From the NCBI GenBank assembly GCA_964525675.1, contig CAZGJW010000007.1, forward strand, positions 1-47,067: a stretch of DNA of 47,067 nt, given 5' to 3'. Made by a program: the position numbers and the translations under genes. Below are positions 31,493 to 38,811 of the stretch, piece by piece. This DNA is from CAYSRJ01 sp964525675 (GTDB lineage: Bacteria; Spirochaetota; B62-G9; DRHN01). The notes below the pieces were generated by a model, which saw only the letters and a list, made by a program, of their open reading frames with translations, was not told the DNA's origin and ran no database searches. Each line of letters begins with the position of its first letter. Within the stretch, counting starts at the first letter, position 1.

Positions 31493-32354
31493 GAAAATAG
31501 AAAATATATATCCCTGGATAAATCCAGTTGGCGGGTATGGCGATATGCTTATAGTTTCCGGGGTATTGAAACGGGTTTTTGATAAAGACCCTTCAAGGAA
31601 ATACAACTTAGTAAGACGGACAAGCTATTATAAGATATTAAATGGGCATCCGGCTATAGTTGAATACGGATATCCTCCAAAAGGGGCGGAGATACAAAGC
31701 GTTAATTACTGGCATATGGAGAAGCTCGGCCCCGGTATACGTCGTCCATACCAGGTTCTATCGCGTGCTTTCGGTCTTGAGACCCCTGTTGATGAAGGTT
31801 TGTTTATTCCAGATGAGATTGAGGATGATCCAATTCTGCATAATTTCATCCCCTGGAAGAAAAAAAATGTTCTCATAGCCCCGACGTCTGATTCCCCACG
31901 AAAAATAATGAAAAGTTCTCTTTGGGAACCTATCGTACAACATCTTCAGTCTGATGGCATGTTTATTATACAGGTGGGAAGACTCAATGACCCTTTGATA
32001 AGGAATGCATATTCAGTGCGAGGACTGACAACCCCTCAGGAGCTAGTTGCACTGGTAAGGAAATGTGATCTTGTGATTACGTCAGATAATTTTATACTGC
32101 ATGCAGCCCATTTAGCAGGTGTAAAAACCGTAGCTTTATGGGGTCCCACTCATCATCTTGTCTATGGGTACCCAGAGCAATTTCATATCCAGCCCTCTAG
32201 GCCATGTGGACTGGGCATTGATGAGGAATGCATCGGTCCCAGTCGGAATGATGGGGGTAAATTATATGCAACACCCTGCCCCTTAAAAGAAATTCACTGC
32301 ATTGATCAAATAACAGAGGAAGAGGTGTACAACGCTGTTCAAAAAGTGCTCTAA
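31473..32354 (+). CDS. Family 9 glycosyltransferase, heptosyltransferase-like
   Basis: This 293-residue protein starts at TTG 31473 with AGGAG six bases upstream, inside the end of the radical SAM gene (20-base overlap). Gly-Gly-Tyr-Gly-Asp-Met-Leu near the N-terminus and the C-terminal run Val-Ile-Thr-Ser-Asp-Asn-x3-His-Ala-Ala-His-Leu-Ala-Gly-Val-Lys-Thr-Val-Ala-Leu-Trp-Gly-Pro-Thr are those of GT9 ADP-heptose transferases, where Asp-Ser-Gly is more usual than Ser-Asp-Asn. It is shorter than WaaC/WaaF by 30-50 residues. Its place inside a radical SAM operon, just downstream of gmhA-hldE-hldD, suggests that the acceptor may be the Ser/Tyr-rich protein and not LPS. Confidence 0.85.
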   Translation: MSQKTSEKIENIYPWINPVGGYGDMLIVSGVLKRVFDKDPSRKYNLVRRTSYYKILNGHPAIVEYGYPPKGAEIQSVNYWHMEKLGPGIRRPYQVLSRAFGLETPVDEGLFIPDEIEDDPILHNFIPWKKKNVLIAPTSDSPRKIMKSSLWEPIVQHLQSDGMFIIQVGRLNDPLIRNAYSVRGLTTPQELVALVRKCDLVITSDNFILHAAHLAGVKTVALWGPTHHLVYGYPEQFHIQPSRPCGLGIDEECIGPSRNDGGKLYATPCPLKEIHCIDQITEEEVYNAVQKVL

Positions 32355-32421
32355 ATGAGTTAGCTGCTTAGTCTTCGTCCATTCCGGTTATATATTCTTT
32401 TTAATAAGGCATTTTAATCTC

Positions 32422-33534
32422 ATGGCAATTCTAGTAGTAGAAGTAACAGAGAATTGCAATTCAAACTGCATTTACTGTAAAAATGCCTCAAAAAACAAGG
32501 ATGGCATATCGATAACATCAGAAATTTTACAGATATTGTATGAGCGTATTCATGAATATCTCGCTTTACATAATGATGAAATAAATATTTTATGGCATGG
32601 GGGTGAGCCTCTCATGCTTGGTCCGGGATTTTTTTGGGAAGTATTTAAAATTCAAAAAAATGTATGTACAAAAACTATGATGGACAGAATCCATCATAGT
32701 ATACAGACGAATCTTACACTTTTTTCGGAATATTTTGTTCCAGTTTTTAAAAAACTGTGTTTGACTTCTATTGGTACCAGTTTTGACCCAATACGAGGCC
32801 TACGTGGGATAGGTGCGGTTATAGATTCGGAAAAATATAGTAGAAAATTTATGCATGGAGTAGAAATCCTGGAAAAATACGGATTTGATTGGGGTATCAA
32901 TTATGTTGTGACGAAAAAATCACTCTCCAGCGCAGAAAAAATATTTTATTTTCTTACAAATCTTCAACCTCAAGGAATCGTAAACTTCAACCCTGTTCTT
33001 TTTAGTGATTACGACGGGAATGACCTTGCAATAACTCCCGATGAATTCGCAGATTTTTTAGGAGACATATTTCGACTTTGGTGGAAAAACCGCTTTCGTT
33101 ATGAATCTGTGCAGCCATTTTGTGGGATTGTTGAATCAGTGATAAAGAAGAATTTTAATCCTGAAAACATGAAATTCGGTGTATGCGATTTGTCGTATTT
33201 TTCAATTGAAGTTCACCCTGACGGAAATACATATCAGAACGGAACTCTATCTTACGAACATTCGATTAGCTTCGGGAATATTGATGAATACCCACTTGAA
33301 ACCATTTTAAAAGAAAATAAAAATACAATTCGGAGAGAAAAAAAAAGGCAATTACTGGTAAAGGAGTGTATTGACTGTGCACTTTATGTATATTGTCATG
33401 GCACACTCGATGAGAAGGAGTATATGGAGTATAAAAGCTATGTAAGAAAAGATGAATGGTGCAGAGCACGTGTCGGTTTCATCGAGAATTATTTTAAACC
33501 AATTACCGGGACTGTTACAAATACTAATGATTAA
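32422..33534 (+). CDS. Radical SAM protein 3, paralog of protein 2 with decayed SPASM domain
   Basis: This 370-residue protein keeps the radical SAM core, Cys12-x3-Cys16-x2-Cys19 (Cys-Asn-Ser-Asn-Cys-Ile-Tyr-Cys) and Gly-Gly-Glu-Pro (60-63). Compared with protein 2 at least two SPASM cysteines are lost: Ser-Gln-Cys-Gly-Arg became Tyr-Gln-Asn-Gly-Thr, and Cys-His-Gly-Gly-Cys-Pro became Cys-His-Gly-Thr-Leu-Asp. Other cysteines (Cys-Ile-Asp-Cys, Glu-Trp-Cys) remain. It may have shifted chemistry, be a binding partner of protein 2, or be losing function. A 67-base gap separates it from the glycosyltransferase, without a clear promoter. Confidence 0.87.
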   Translation: MAILVVEVTENCNSNCIYCKNASKNKDGISITSEILQILYERIHEYLALHNDEINILWHGGEPLMLGPGFFWEVFKIQKNVCTKTMMDRIHHSIQTNLTLFSEYFVPVFKKLCLTSIGTSFDPIRGLRGIGAVIDSEKYSRKFMHGVEILEKYGFDWGINYVVTKKSLSSAEKIFYFLTNLQPQGIVNFNPVLFSDYDGNDLAITPDEFADFLGDIFRLWWKNRFRYESVQPFCGIVESVIKKNFNPENMKFGVCDLSYFSIEVHPDGNTYQNGTLSYEHSISFGNIDEYPLETILKENKNTIRREKKRQLLVKECIDCALYVYCHGTLDEKEYMEYKSYVRKDEWCRARVGFIENYFKPITGTVTNTND

Positions 33535-33574
33535 TAGTCCCAATAAAGGTGAGTACTCCCAAAGGTGTGTATAA

Positions 33575-34117
33575 GTGAAAAGTATGAATAAATTAATGAT
33601 CATTTCGGCGGTTATTTTTTTTGTTTGTTTTCTAATGGACTGTTCATGCAAAACTCCGGATAATGATGTGTTCTATGTCAATATTCAAGTTGATGCAGAG
33701 CTGGGTATTACACAGGAGAACAGCTTGCCAGTATGACGTACGAAGAGCAAAAAGACCTGCTGATGAGGGTTAAAGATGCTGTAGATGGTTGCTAATCCTG
33801 TAGAAGGACATAGTTTCTATGCCGTTCCGATTACTACACTTGAGGTTAATAATAAAAAAGTATATCTATGCGATATTGCCTGTGCGCTTAAAGAAGATTT
33901 GAAGTTAACATCCGATGAATGGTACGAGGTATTGAAAAAGGCGATTGATCAAAAAAGCGGGGAGGCGTCACCGCTGATAATTATAGTCCATGGGTGGTAT
34001 ACGGGTAATAATGAAGTTTACAATTATTGGCAGCCTTTTGTTGATTTTCTTGATTTACTTGAGGGAAGGGCTACATTTGTAACGACAAAAGAACTTGTGG
34101 ATTTAAACAATAATTGA
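33575..34117 (+). pseudogene. Frameshifted lipoprotein gene, possibly a polysaccharide-deacetylase-like remnant
   Basis: A GTG or ATG start (33575 or 33584) gives a lipoprotein signal ending Met-Asp-Cys-Ser-Cys, then Val-Phe-Tyr-Val-Asn-Ile-Gln-Val-Asp-Ala-Glu. That frame stops at 33734. The next frame continues Tyr-Tyr-Thr-Gly-Glu-Gln-Leu-Ala-Ser-Met-Thr-Tyr-Glu-Glu-Gln and stops at 33793, after which the first frame resumes at 33785 for 110 residues. Two compensating shifts thus break one gene of about 180 codons. The end (Leu-Ile-Ile-Ile-Val-His-Gly-Trp...Phe-Val-Asp-Phe-Leu-Asp-Leu-Leu) recalls the tail of polysaccharide deacetylases, but that is tentative. Sequencing errors could also explain the shifts. 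Confidence 0.6.
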
Positions 34118-34231
34118 GGTGAGAGGTTATTGCTTGGGAATCCCAGGAATATGTATACATCAATTAAAACCTAATTTTCATTTCTTTATACTGGACTTTT
34201 CAGCATTGTGATCATTTTTATAATTATTTTC

Positions 34232-34260
34232 TTGACTTGTAATTTTTTTTCTGCTAAAAT
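34232..34260 (+). promoter_or_regulatory. Promoter of the rrf2-metY-cysK cluster
   Basis: TTGACT (34232-34237) and TAAAAT (34255-34260) have the ideal 17-base spacing and face the Rrf2 gene. The transcript would start near 34267, inside the AT-rich palindrome that follows. Confidence 0.65.
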
Positions 34261-34262
34261 AC

Positions 34263-34280
34263 TATTAATATTATTAAGTT
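34263..34280. promoter_or_regulatory. AT-rich motif shared with the HD-protein promoter region
   Basis: TATTAATATTATTAAGTT lies just downstream of the -10 box. Nearly the same sequence (TATTAATATTATTAGTTTT) is found in gene orientation upstream of the HD-domain gene at 38135-38153. It may be an operator for the Rrf2 regulator, but AT-rich matches of this size can arise by chance. Confidence 0.35.
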
Positions 34281-34421
34281 AGTATTATTATTAAATAAAA
34301 TGATTCGACCGATGATATCGGAAGTGTATCATTTAACGCCTGTTCGTTATGGAAGAGATACTGGAGGCATTATTCGGACGGGAGGTGCCCGAATAACCTT
34401 GAAGTCGAGGAAAGCAAAACA

Positions 34422-34880
34422 GTGAAAATAACCGCAAAGGGAGTGTACGCACTGAATGCACTGCTCGATCTTTCCTACAGGTATACAAGCGGTGAGGTCG
34501 TTCCGCTGTCGGATATCGCCGGACGCAGGCAGATGCCTCTTAAATTTCTTGAACAGATAATGCTCGTGCTAAAAAAGGCGGGGTTCGTAAAAAGCAGGAG
34601 AGGGATTGGTGGCGGTTTCATACTGAAAAGACCCCCTGATTCCATCACAGTTGGACAGGTTATAACACTTATCGATGGTGAGTTTGATATTTTTCCTCAG
34701 GAGAAGAGGGTGGAGTGGAATCATCCCCTGGGTAAATACGAGGAAATTTCGATACAGGAGATACGCAGGCAGATAGTGGATGCGATCGACGGCGTCGTTA
34801 ATTCTGTAACGCTTGCCGATCTCATACACAGGGCCGAGGAACTGCGTGCAGAAAATACCGGATATATGTATCAGATCTAA
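34422..34880 (+). CDS. Rrf2-family regulator, CymR-like
   Basis: This 152-residue winged-helix protein begins at GTG 34422. Family landmarks are Lys-Gly-x-Tyr-Ala-Leu-x-Ala-Leu-Leu-Asp-Leu, Leu-Lys-Phe-Leu-Glu-Gln-Ile-Met and Ser-Arg-Arg-Gly-Ile-Gly-Gly-Gly-Phe. It has no cysteine at all, so it cannot bind an Fe-S cluster as IscR does. Cysteine-free or cysteine-poor Rrf2 proteins next to sulfur assimilation genes resemble CymR, which represses cysteine genes together with cysteine synthase in Firmicutes. The downstream metY and cysK fit that role, and CysK could be its co-repressor partner here. That is inference. Confidence 0.85.
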   Translation: MKITAKGVYALNALLDLSYRYTSGEVVPLSDIAGRRQMPLKFLEQIMLVLKKAGFVKSRRGIGGGFILKRPPDSITVGQVITLIDGEFDIFPQEKRVEWNHPLGKYEEISIQEIRRQIVDAIDGVVNSVTLADLIHRAEELRAENTGYMYQI

Positions 34881-34992
34881 TATGTTTTTTTAATGAAAAG
34901 TAAAAACTGCAGCCGAAGTACTATGATCCCGAATTTTTATGCCTGTTTTTAATGCGAGAATTAAATATCATTATCATCGGAGGTGACTATTA

Positions 34993-36282
34993 ATGAATAA
35001 AAGGGAATATGCATTCGAAACCAGGACGCTCCATGCAGGGCAGAAACCTGATTCCGATACCCTGTCACGAAGCGTTCCGTTGTACCGTACAAGCTCCTAT
35101 GTATTCAGAGACACAAAACATGCAGCGGATCTTTTCGCGCTTAAAGAAATGGGAAACATCTATACCCGCATTATGAATCCGACACAGGATGTTCTGGAAA
35201 AGCGCATGGCATCCCTTGAAGGGGGAGCTGCTGCGCTTGCACTCGCGTCCGGCACTTCGGCAATTTTCTATTCGGTAATAAATATTCTTTCGAGTGGAGA
35301 TGAAATTGTCTCTGCAAATAATCTTTACGGCGGAACCTACACCATGTTCAAAAACATTCTTCCGCAATTCGGCATACGTACAACTTTTGTTGATCCTTCT
35401 TCCGCAGCAAATTTTGAAAATGCTGTTTCTGAGCGGACAAGAGCCCTCTATATAGAAACAATAGGAAATCCCGTTCTGCAGGTTACGGATATCGAGGAGA
35501 TCGCGGAAGTTGCACAAAAACACCATCTCCCGCTCATTGTCGATTCCACCTTTACCACTCCTTACCTGCTCAGGCCGATAGAGTACGGTGCTGATATCGT
35601 ATGCCATTCGATGACCAAGTGGCTCGGGGGTCATGGCACGGCAATCGGCGGTGTTGTAGTCGATGCAGGAAAGTTCGACTGGAGTGATAGCCGTTTCAAG
35701 CTTTTCAACGAGGCAGACGGAAGTTATCACGGGATACGATGGGCGACTGGCCTGGGTGATATGAACAGTGTGGCGTTTATAATGAGAATGCGGCTTGTTC
35801 CGCTCCGCAATTTGGGTGCCTGTATATCTCCGGACAATGCGTGGCTTTTTCTTCAGGGCATAGAGACCCTGCACCTACGGATGGAGCGACATAGTAAAAA
35901 TGCTGAAATGGTTGCCAGGTATCTGAAAGATCATAAAAAGGTGAGCTGGGTCAGGTACCCGGGGCTGTCCGACGATCCTTCCTATACCGTTGCATCGAAG
36001 TATTTAAAAAAGGGATTCGGCGGAATGGTAGTATTCGGCGTTCAGGGAGGGCGGAATGCAGGTGAGAAGTTCATCAACAGTCTTGAGCTTGTATCACACC
36101 TGGCGAATGTGGGAGATGCTAAAAGCCTTGCCCTGCACCCCGCAAGCACTTCGCACTCGCAGCTCAGCGAGGAACAGCAGGTGGAGAGCGGATTGACCCC
36201 CGACCTCGTTCGTCTTTCCATAGGCATCGAGAATGTAGATGATATTATCGATGATATCGATCAGGCGCTTTCAAAGATTTAA
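34993..36282 (+). CDS. metY: O-acetylhomoserine sulfhydrylase
   Basis: This 429-residue PLP enzyme of the Cys/Met metabolism family makes homocysteine from O-acetylhomoserine and sulfide. The length fits MetY (about 430) better than cystathionine gamma-synthase (about 390). Visible are Thr-Arg-x-Leu-His-Ala-Gly at the start, Ser-Gly-Thr-Ser-Ala near the cofactor, Tyr-Gly-Gly-Thr, Asp-Ser-Thr-Phe-Thr-Thr-Pro (Asp that pairs with PLP) and the PLP lysine in His-Ser-Met-Thr-Lys-Trp-Leu-Gly-Gly-His-Gly. It is preceded by GGAGGTG and follows the Rrf2 gene by 112 bases, in one probable sulfur-assimilation operon with cysK. Confidence 0.94.
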   Translation: MNKREYAFETRTLHAGQKPDSDTLSRSVPLYRTSSYVFRDTKHAADLFALKEMGNIYTRIMNPTQDVLEKRMASLEGGAAALALASGTSAIFYSVINILSSGDEIVSANNLYGGTYTMFKNILPQFGIRTTFVDPSSAANFENAVSERTRALYIETIGNPVLQVTDIEEIAEVAQKHHLPLIVDSTFTTPYLLRPIEYGADIVCHSMTKWLGGHGTAIGGVVVDAGKFDWSDSRFKLFNEADGSYHGIRWATGLGDMNSVAFIMRMRLVPLRNLGACISPDNAWLFLQGIETLHLRMERHSKNAEMVARYLKDHKKVSWVRYPGLSDDPSYTVASKYLKKGFGGMVVFGVQGGRNAGEKFINSLELVSHLANVGDAKSLALHPASTSHSQLSEEQQVESGLTPDLVRLSIGIENVDDIIDDIDQALSKI

Positions 36283-36318
36283 TGTGATGTATAAATACAA
36301 ACATACAGGAGAAATTAT

Positions 36319-37293
36319 ATGGCAAGGATATATACAGACAACTCACTATCGATCGGGAGAACACCGCTTATTAAATTGAACAGAATCACAGACGGCAGCA
36401 GTGCTGATATACTTGTGAAGATCGAAGGGAGAAATCCGGCGTATTCAGTAAAGTGCCGTATCGGCGCCTCCATGGTCTGGGATGCTGAAAAGCGCGGTGT
36501 GCTGACGCCCGGTAAGGAAATTGTTGAAGCCACGAGCGGTAATACGGGTATTGCACTTGCATATGTGGCAGCAGCGCGGGGATATCCGCTGACACTCACA
36601 ATGCCGGATACCATGAGTATCGAACGGCGGAAGATTCTGAAAGTTTTTGGCGCGAATCTTATCCTCACTGATGGATCTCTGGGTATGAAAGGCGCTGTCG
36701 ATGCTGCCAAGGACCTTTATAACAGTAACAGGGAAAAATATGTTTTGATGGAACAGTTTACAAATCCTGCTAATCCGGCGGTTCATGAATCGACAACCGG
36801 ACCGGAGATATGGGAAGATACAGACGGCCGAGTCGATGTAATTGTGTCTGGCGTCGGAACTGGAGGAACCATTACCGGCATATCGCGTTTTATGAAAAAG
36901 AAGAAGGGAAAAAAAATTATGTCGGTAGCGGTAGAACCGGTACACAGCCCGGTCATAAGTCAGAAGCTGTCAGGCAAAAAGCTCGAGCCCGGTCCACATA
37001 AAATTCAGGGAATCGGCGCCGGATTCATCCCGCAGAATCTCGACCTGGCAGTAGTGGACAGAGTAGAGCAGGTTGGTAACGACGAAGCTCTCGAATATGC
37101 ACGCCGGCTTGCAAGGGAAGAGGGAATTCTATCAGGAATTTCATCCGGAGCCGCTGCTGCTGTGGCTGTGCGTCTTGGAATGATCGAGGAGTTTGCCGGT
37201 AAAACTATCGTGGCCATTCTCCCAGATTCCGGGGAACGCTATCTTTCCAGTGTTCTCTTTGAAGGTCTGTTCGATATCAAAACGGGACTCTGA
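36319..37293 (+). CDS. cysK: Cysteine synthase (O-acetylserine sulfhydrylase)
   Basis: This 324-residue fold-type II PLP enzyme makes cysteine from O-acetylserine and sulfide. Visible are Ile-Gly-Arg-Thr-Pro-Leu-Ile-Lys-Leu (12-20), the PLP lysine in Ser-Val-Lys-Cys-Arg-Ile-Gly, the substrate loop Thr-Ser-Gly-Asn-Thr-Gly-Ile-Ala-Leu-Ala, the phosphate loop Gly-Val-Gly-Thr-Gly-Gly-Thr-Ile-Thr-Gly and Gly-Ile-Ser-Ser-Gly-Ala-Ala. It is 36 bases after metY. Its stop codon directly abuts the stop of the convergent HD gene, so no terminator lies between them. Confidence 0.95.
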   Translation: MARIYTDNSLSIGRTPLIKLNRITDGSSADILVKIEGRNPAYSVKCRIGASMVWDAEKRGVLTPGKEIVEATSGNTGIALAYVAAARGYPLTLTMPDTMSIERRKILKVFGANLILTDGSLGMKGAVDAAKDLYNSNREKYVLMEQFTNPANPAVHESTTGPEIWEDTDGRVDVIVSGVGTGGTITGISRFMKKKKGKKIMSVAVEPVHSPVISQKLSGKKLEPGPHKIQGIGAGFIPQNLDLAVVDRVEQVGNDEALEYARRLAREEGILSGISSGAAAAVAVRLGMIEEFAGKTIVAILPDSGERYLSSVLFEGLFDIKTGL

Positions 37294-38022
37294 TCACAGG
37301 TACTTCTTTTTCGCAAGCGCCTTGCCGGTCGGAGTGAGAAAAAGTTTTTCAATATGCTGCTCGAGCTTTTTGCGCTCCATCTTTTGTGCCTTTTCTTCCA
37401 GGTTTACAAGACAGTCGGCATCGTACAGGATTCGAAAATTTTTCGTATCGATGACACCGGGTGTGTGATGGTGGGCGATAATCTCGCATATTTCATCAAT
37501 ATCTTCCATCCGCAGCCCGAGGCGCAGGAGCATCTTTCGAGCCACTTCTGGCCCTTCTTTTTCCTGGAGTTTGCCCTCCGATGAACCGTACTTTTCCTCC
37601 GCCACTTTTATACCGGCATCATGCAGAATACTCGTCGGCATGAGGATGTGCCAGTCGCCACCTTCTTTTTTCAGAATCTCTTCTGCATACCCCATAACCT
37701 TCTTTGCATGATCGATACGCTTTCTGTCATCACCGAAAAAAATCTCCATATCATGAAGCAGCTTCGCCTTGATAGTTTGTGTCCTGTTCTGCATAAAATT
37801 ATCATACGCCTTTTCGCCCACGCAGTTTCTTGCAAGTTTGCACCATTCGAGACAGCTCTGGTCCTGATAGCGCATAACAACGGTTTTGCATCGCGGGCAG
37901 ACTCCCTTCAATTCGTCGGTCCATATTTCAACTTCCGCACCGCAGTTCGGACAGTCGAACATCTCGGGTTTCGGGTGACGTAACAATTTCGAACCTGGAC
38001 ATACGGTGTGCATTGCAGACAC
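37294..38022 (-). CDS. HD-domain hydrolase with N-terminal zinc ribbon
   Basis: This 242-residue protein has an N-terminal zinc ribbon (Phe-Asp-Cys-Pro-Asn-Cys and Val-Cys-Pro-Arg-Cys, about residues 22-44), a cysteine-rich linker (Ser-Cys-Leu-Glu-Trp-Cys-x4-Asn-Cys) and an HD domain (about 100-215) with His-Ala-Lys-Lys, His-Asp-Ala-Gly and Ala-His-His-His-Thr-Pro-Gly. HD domains cleave phosphomonoesters or nucleotides with two metals. The zinc ribbon plus HD arrangement is known to me only as an uncharacterised protein of anaerobes. The 3' end touches that of cysK. Confidence 0.83.
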   Translation of the reverse strand: MSAMHTVCPGSKLLRHPKPEMFDCPNCGAEVEIWTDELKGVCPRCKTVVMRYQDQSCLEWCKLARNCVGEKAYDNFMQNRTQTIKAKLLHDMEIFFGDDRKRIDHAKKVMGYAEEILKKEGGDWHILMPTSILHDAGIKVAEEKYGSSEGKLQEKEGPEVARKMLLRLGLRMEDIDEICEIIAHHHTPGVIDTKNFRILYDADCLVNLEEKAQKMERKKLEQHIEKLFLTPTGKALAKKKYL

Positions 38023-38134
38023 TCCTGTGATAATTTTAGTGATGAAAAAAGTGTTTCACTGTTACTGGCATCGACAATAGAAGTTTTAAACCAATGATGA
38101 AATGCCGATGCAGGGTTATATATGCATAATACAA

Positions 38135-38155
38135 AACTAATAATATTAATATTAT
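38135..38155. promoter_or_regulatory. AT-rich palindrome upstream of the HD gene
   Basis: ATAATATTAATATTAT at 38140-38155 is a perfect 16-bp palindrome. With the bases to its left it reproduces, in the orientation of the HD gene, the motif behind the promoter of the Rrf2 gene. The HD gene starts 113 bases away. Confidence 0.35.
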
Positions 38156-38328
38156 ATCATTTTTTTCAGATTTGTAAAGAAAAATATTAGTTCGATAGTT
38201 GATTAAGTCAGGTTTTGTGATACTATAGGTACGTAAACCTGTCAATCAAGATACGGCACAAATTATCAACCAGATAGTGATTTTTACCTAGAAATCCGTA
38301 CGTAGCAGCACCTATCGGGAGTACACCT

Positions 38329-38604
38329 ATGCCGGGCTATATCGGAAACCTGGAAAAAATAGTCAACCCCATCTCGGAGCTTGTGATCAGCAACATGAAG
38401 TTCTTTCTTTTAAAAAACGAAAATCCCAAAAAGAACGCCATAATAGCAACCATGCTTTCATTGCCCGAACTGAAACAGTCGATCAACGAGTTTCGCATCT
38501 ACAAGAACTGGGATGCAGATGTCTTTATAGAGTGGACCAACAAGATAAAGGATATAAAGGTTTATAAAATTACCGTCAATGTCGTCCAGATTGAAGATTA
38601 TTGA
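38329..38604 (+). CDS. Small hypothetical protein
   Basis: This 91-residue reading frame has GGGAG ten bases before ATG and no recognisable family. It looks soluble, with a Lys-Asn-Glu-Asn-Pro-Lys-Lys-Asn loop and a Lys/Ile/Val-rich end. There is no signal peptide or cysteine. It stands alone between the divergent HD gene and the large repeat, with about 300 bases of promoter-like AT-rich DNA upstream. It could be a real small gene; coding potential cannot be judged further from one sequence. Confidence 0.45.
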   Translation: MPGYIGNLEKIVNPISELVISNMKFFLLKNENPKKNAIIATMLSLPELKQSINEFRIYKNWDADVFIEWTNKIKDIKVYKITVNVVQIEDY

Positions 38605-38631
38605 TAATTCTCTTCTCATTTCGTCCCATTT

Positions 38632-38811
38632 AAAAGTGGCGTATGTACCTGACGGCATGTATCCCTGACGGCATGTATCCCTGGCGGGATATGTCCCTGG
38701 CGGGATATGTCCCTGGCGGGATATGTCCCTGGCGGGATATGCCACTTCGCGGCGGATTACGTCCCCTTGGGACCGAGTTTCGTAGATAGCTTATTTATAG
38801 CCACTGAGAAG
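38632..38811 (-). repeat. Dispersed hairpin repeat, copy D, expanded
   Basis: Read on the minus strand the copy starts CTTCTCAGTGGCTATAAAT, covers the last codons of the methyltransferase gene, passes ACTCGGTCCC and CCGCGAAGTGGCATAT, then six 16-base units, and ends TACGCCACTTTT like copy B. The stem bases differ from copy A by compensating changes (TAACT/AGTTA versus TGGCT/AGCTA). Confidence 0.75.
38647..38742. repeat. Six tandem 16-bp units inside repeat copy D
   Basis: Units start at 38647, 38663, 38679, 38695, 38711 and 38727. The last four read CCCTGGCGGGATATGT with one change in the final unit; the first two are the variant [A/C]CCTGACGGCATGTAT. Each contains CCC-TGGC-GGG, able to form a tiny hairpin. 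There are no spacers, so this is not a CRISPR array. Confidence 0.9.

Noticed and set aside
30383..33534. Reading the radical SAM genes as sulfatase maturases
   Set aside because: No sulfatase with a Cys/Ser-x-Pro-x-Arg motif is nearby, while a repeat-rich peptide gene lies directly upstream.
38647..38742. Possible CRISPR array
   Set aside because: The 16-bp units are directly adjacent with no spacers and no cas genes are near. It is an expanded tandem repeat.
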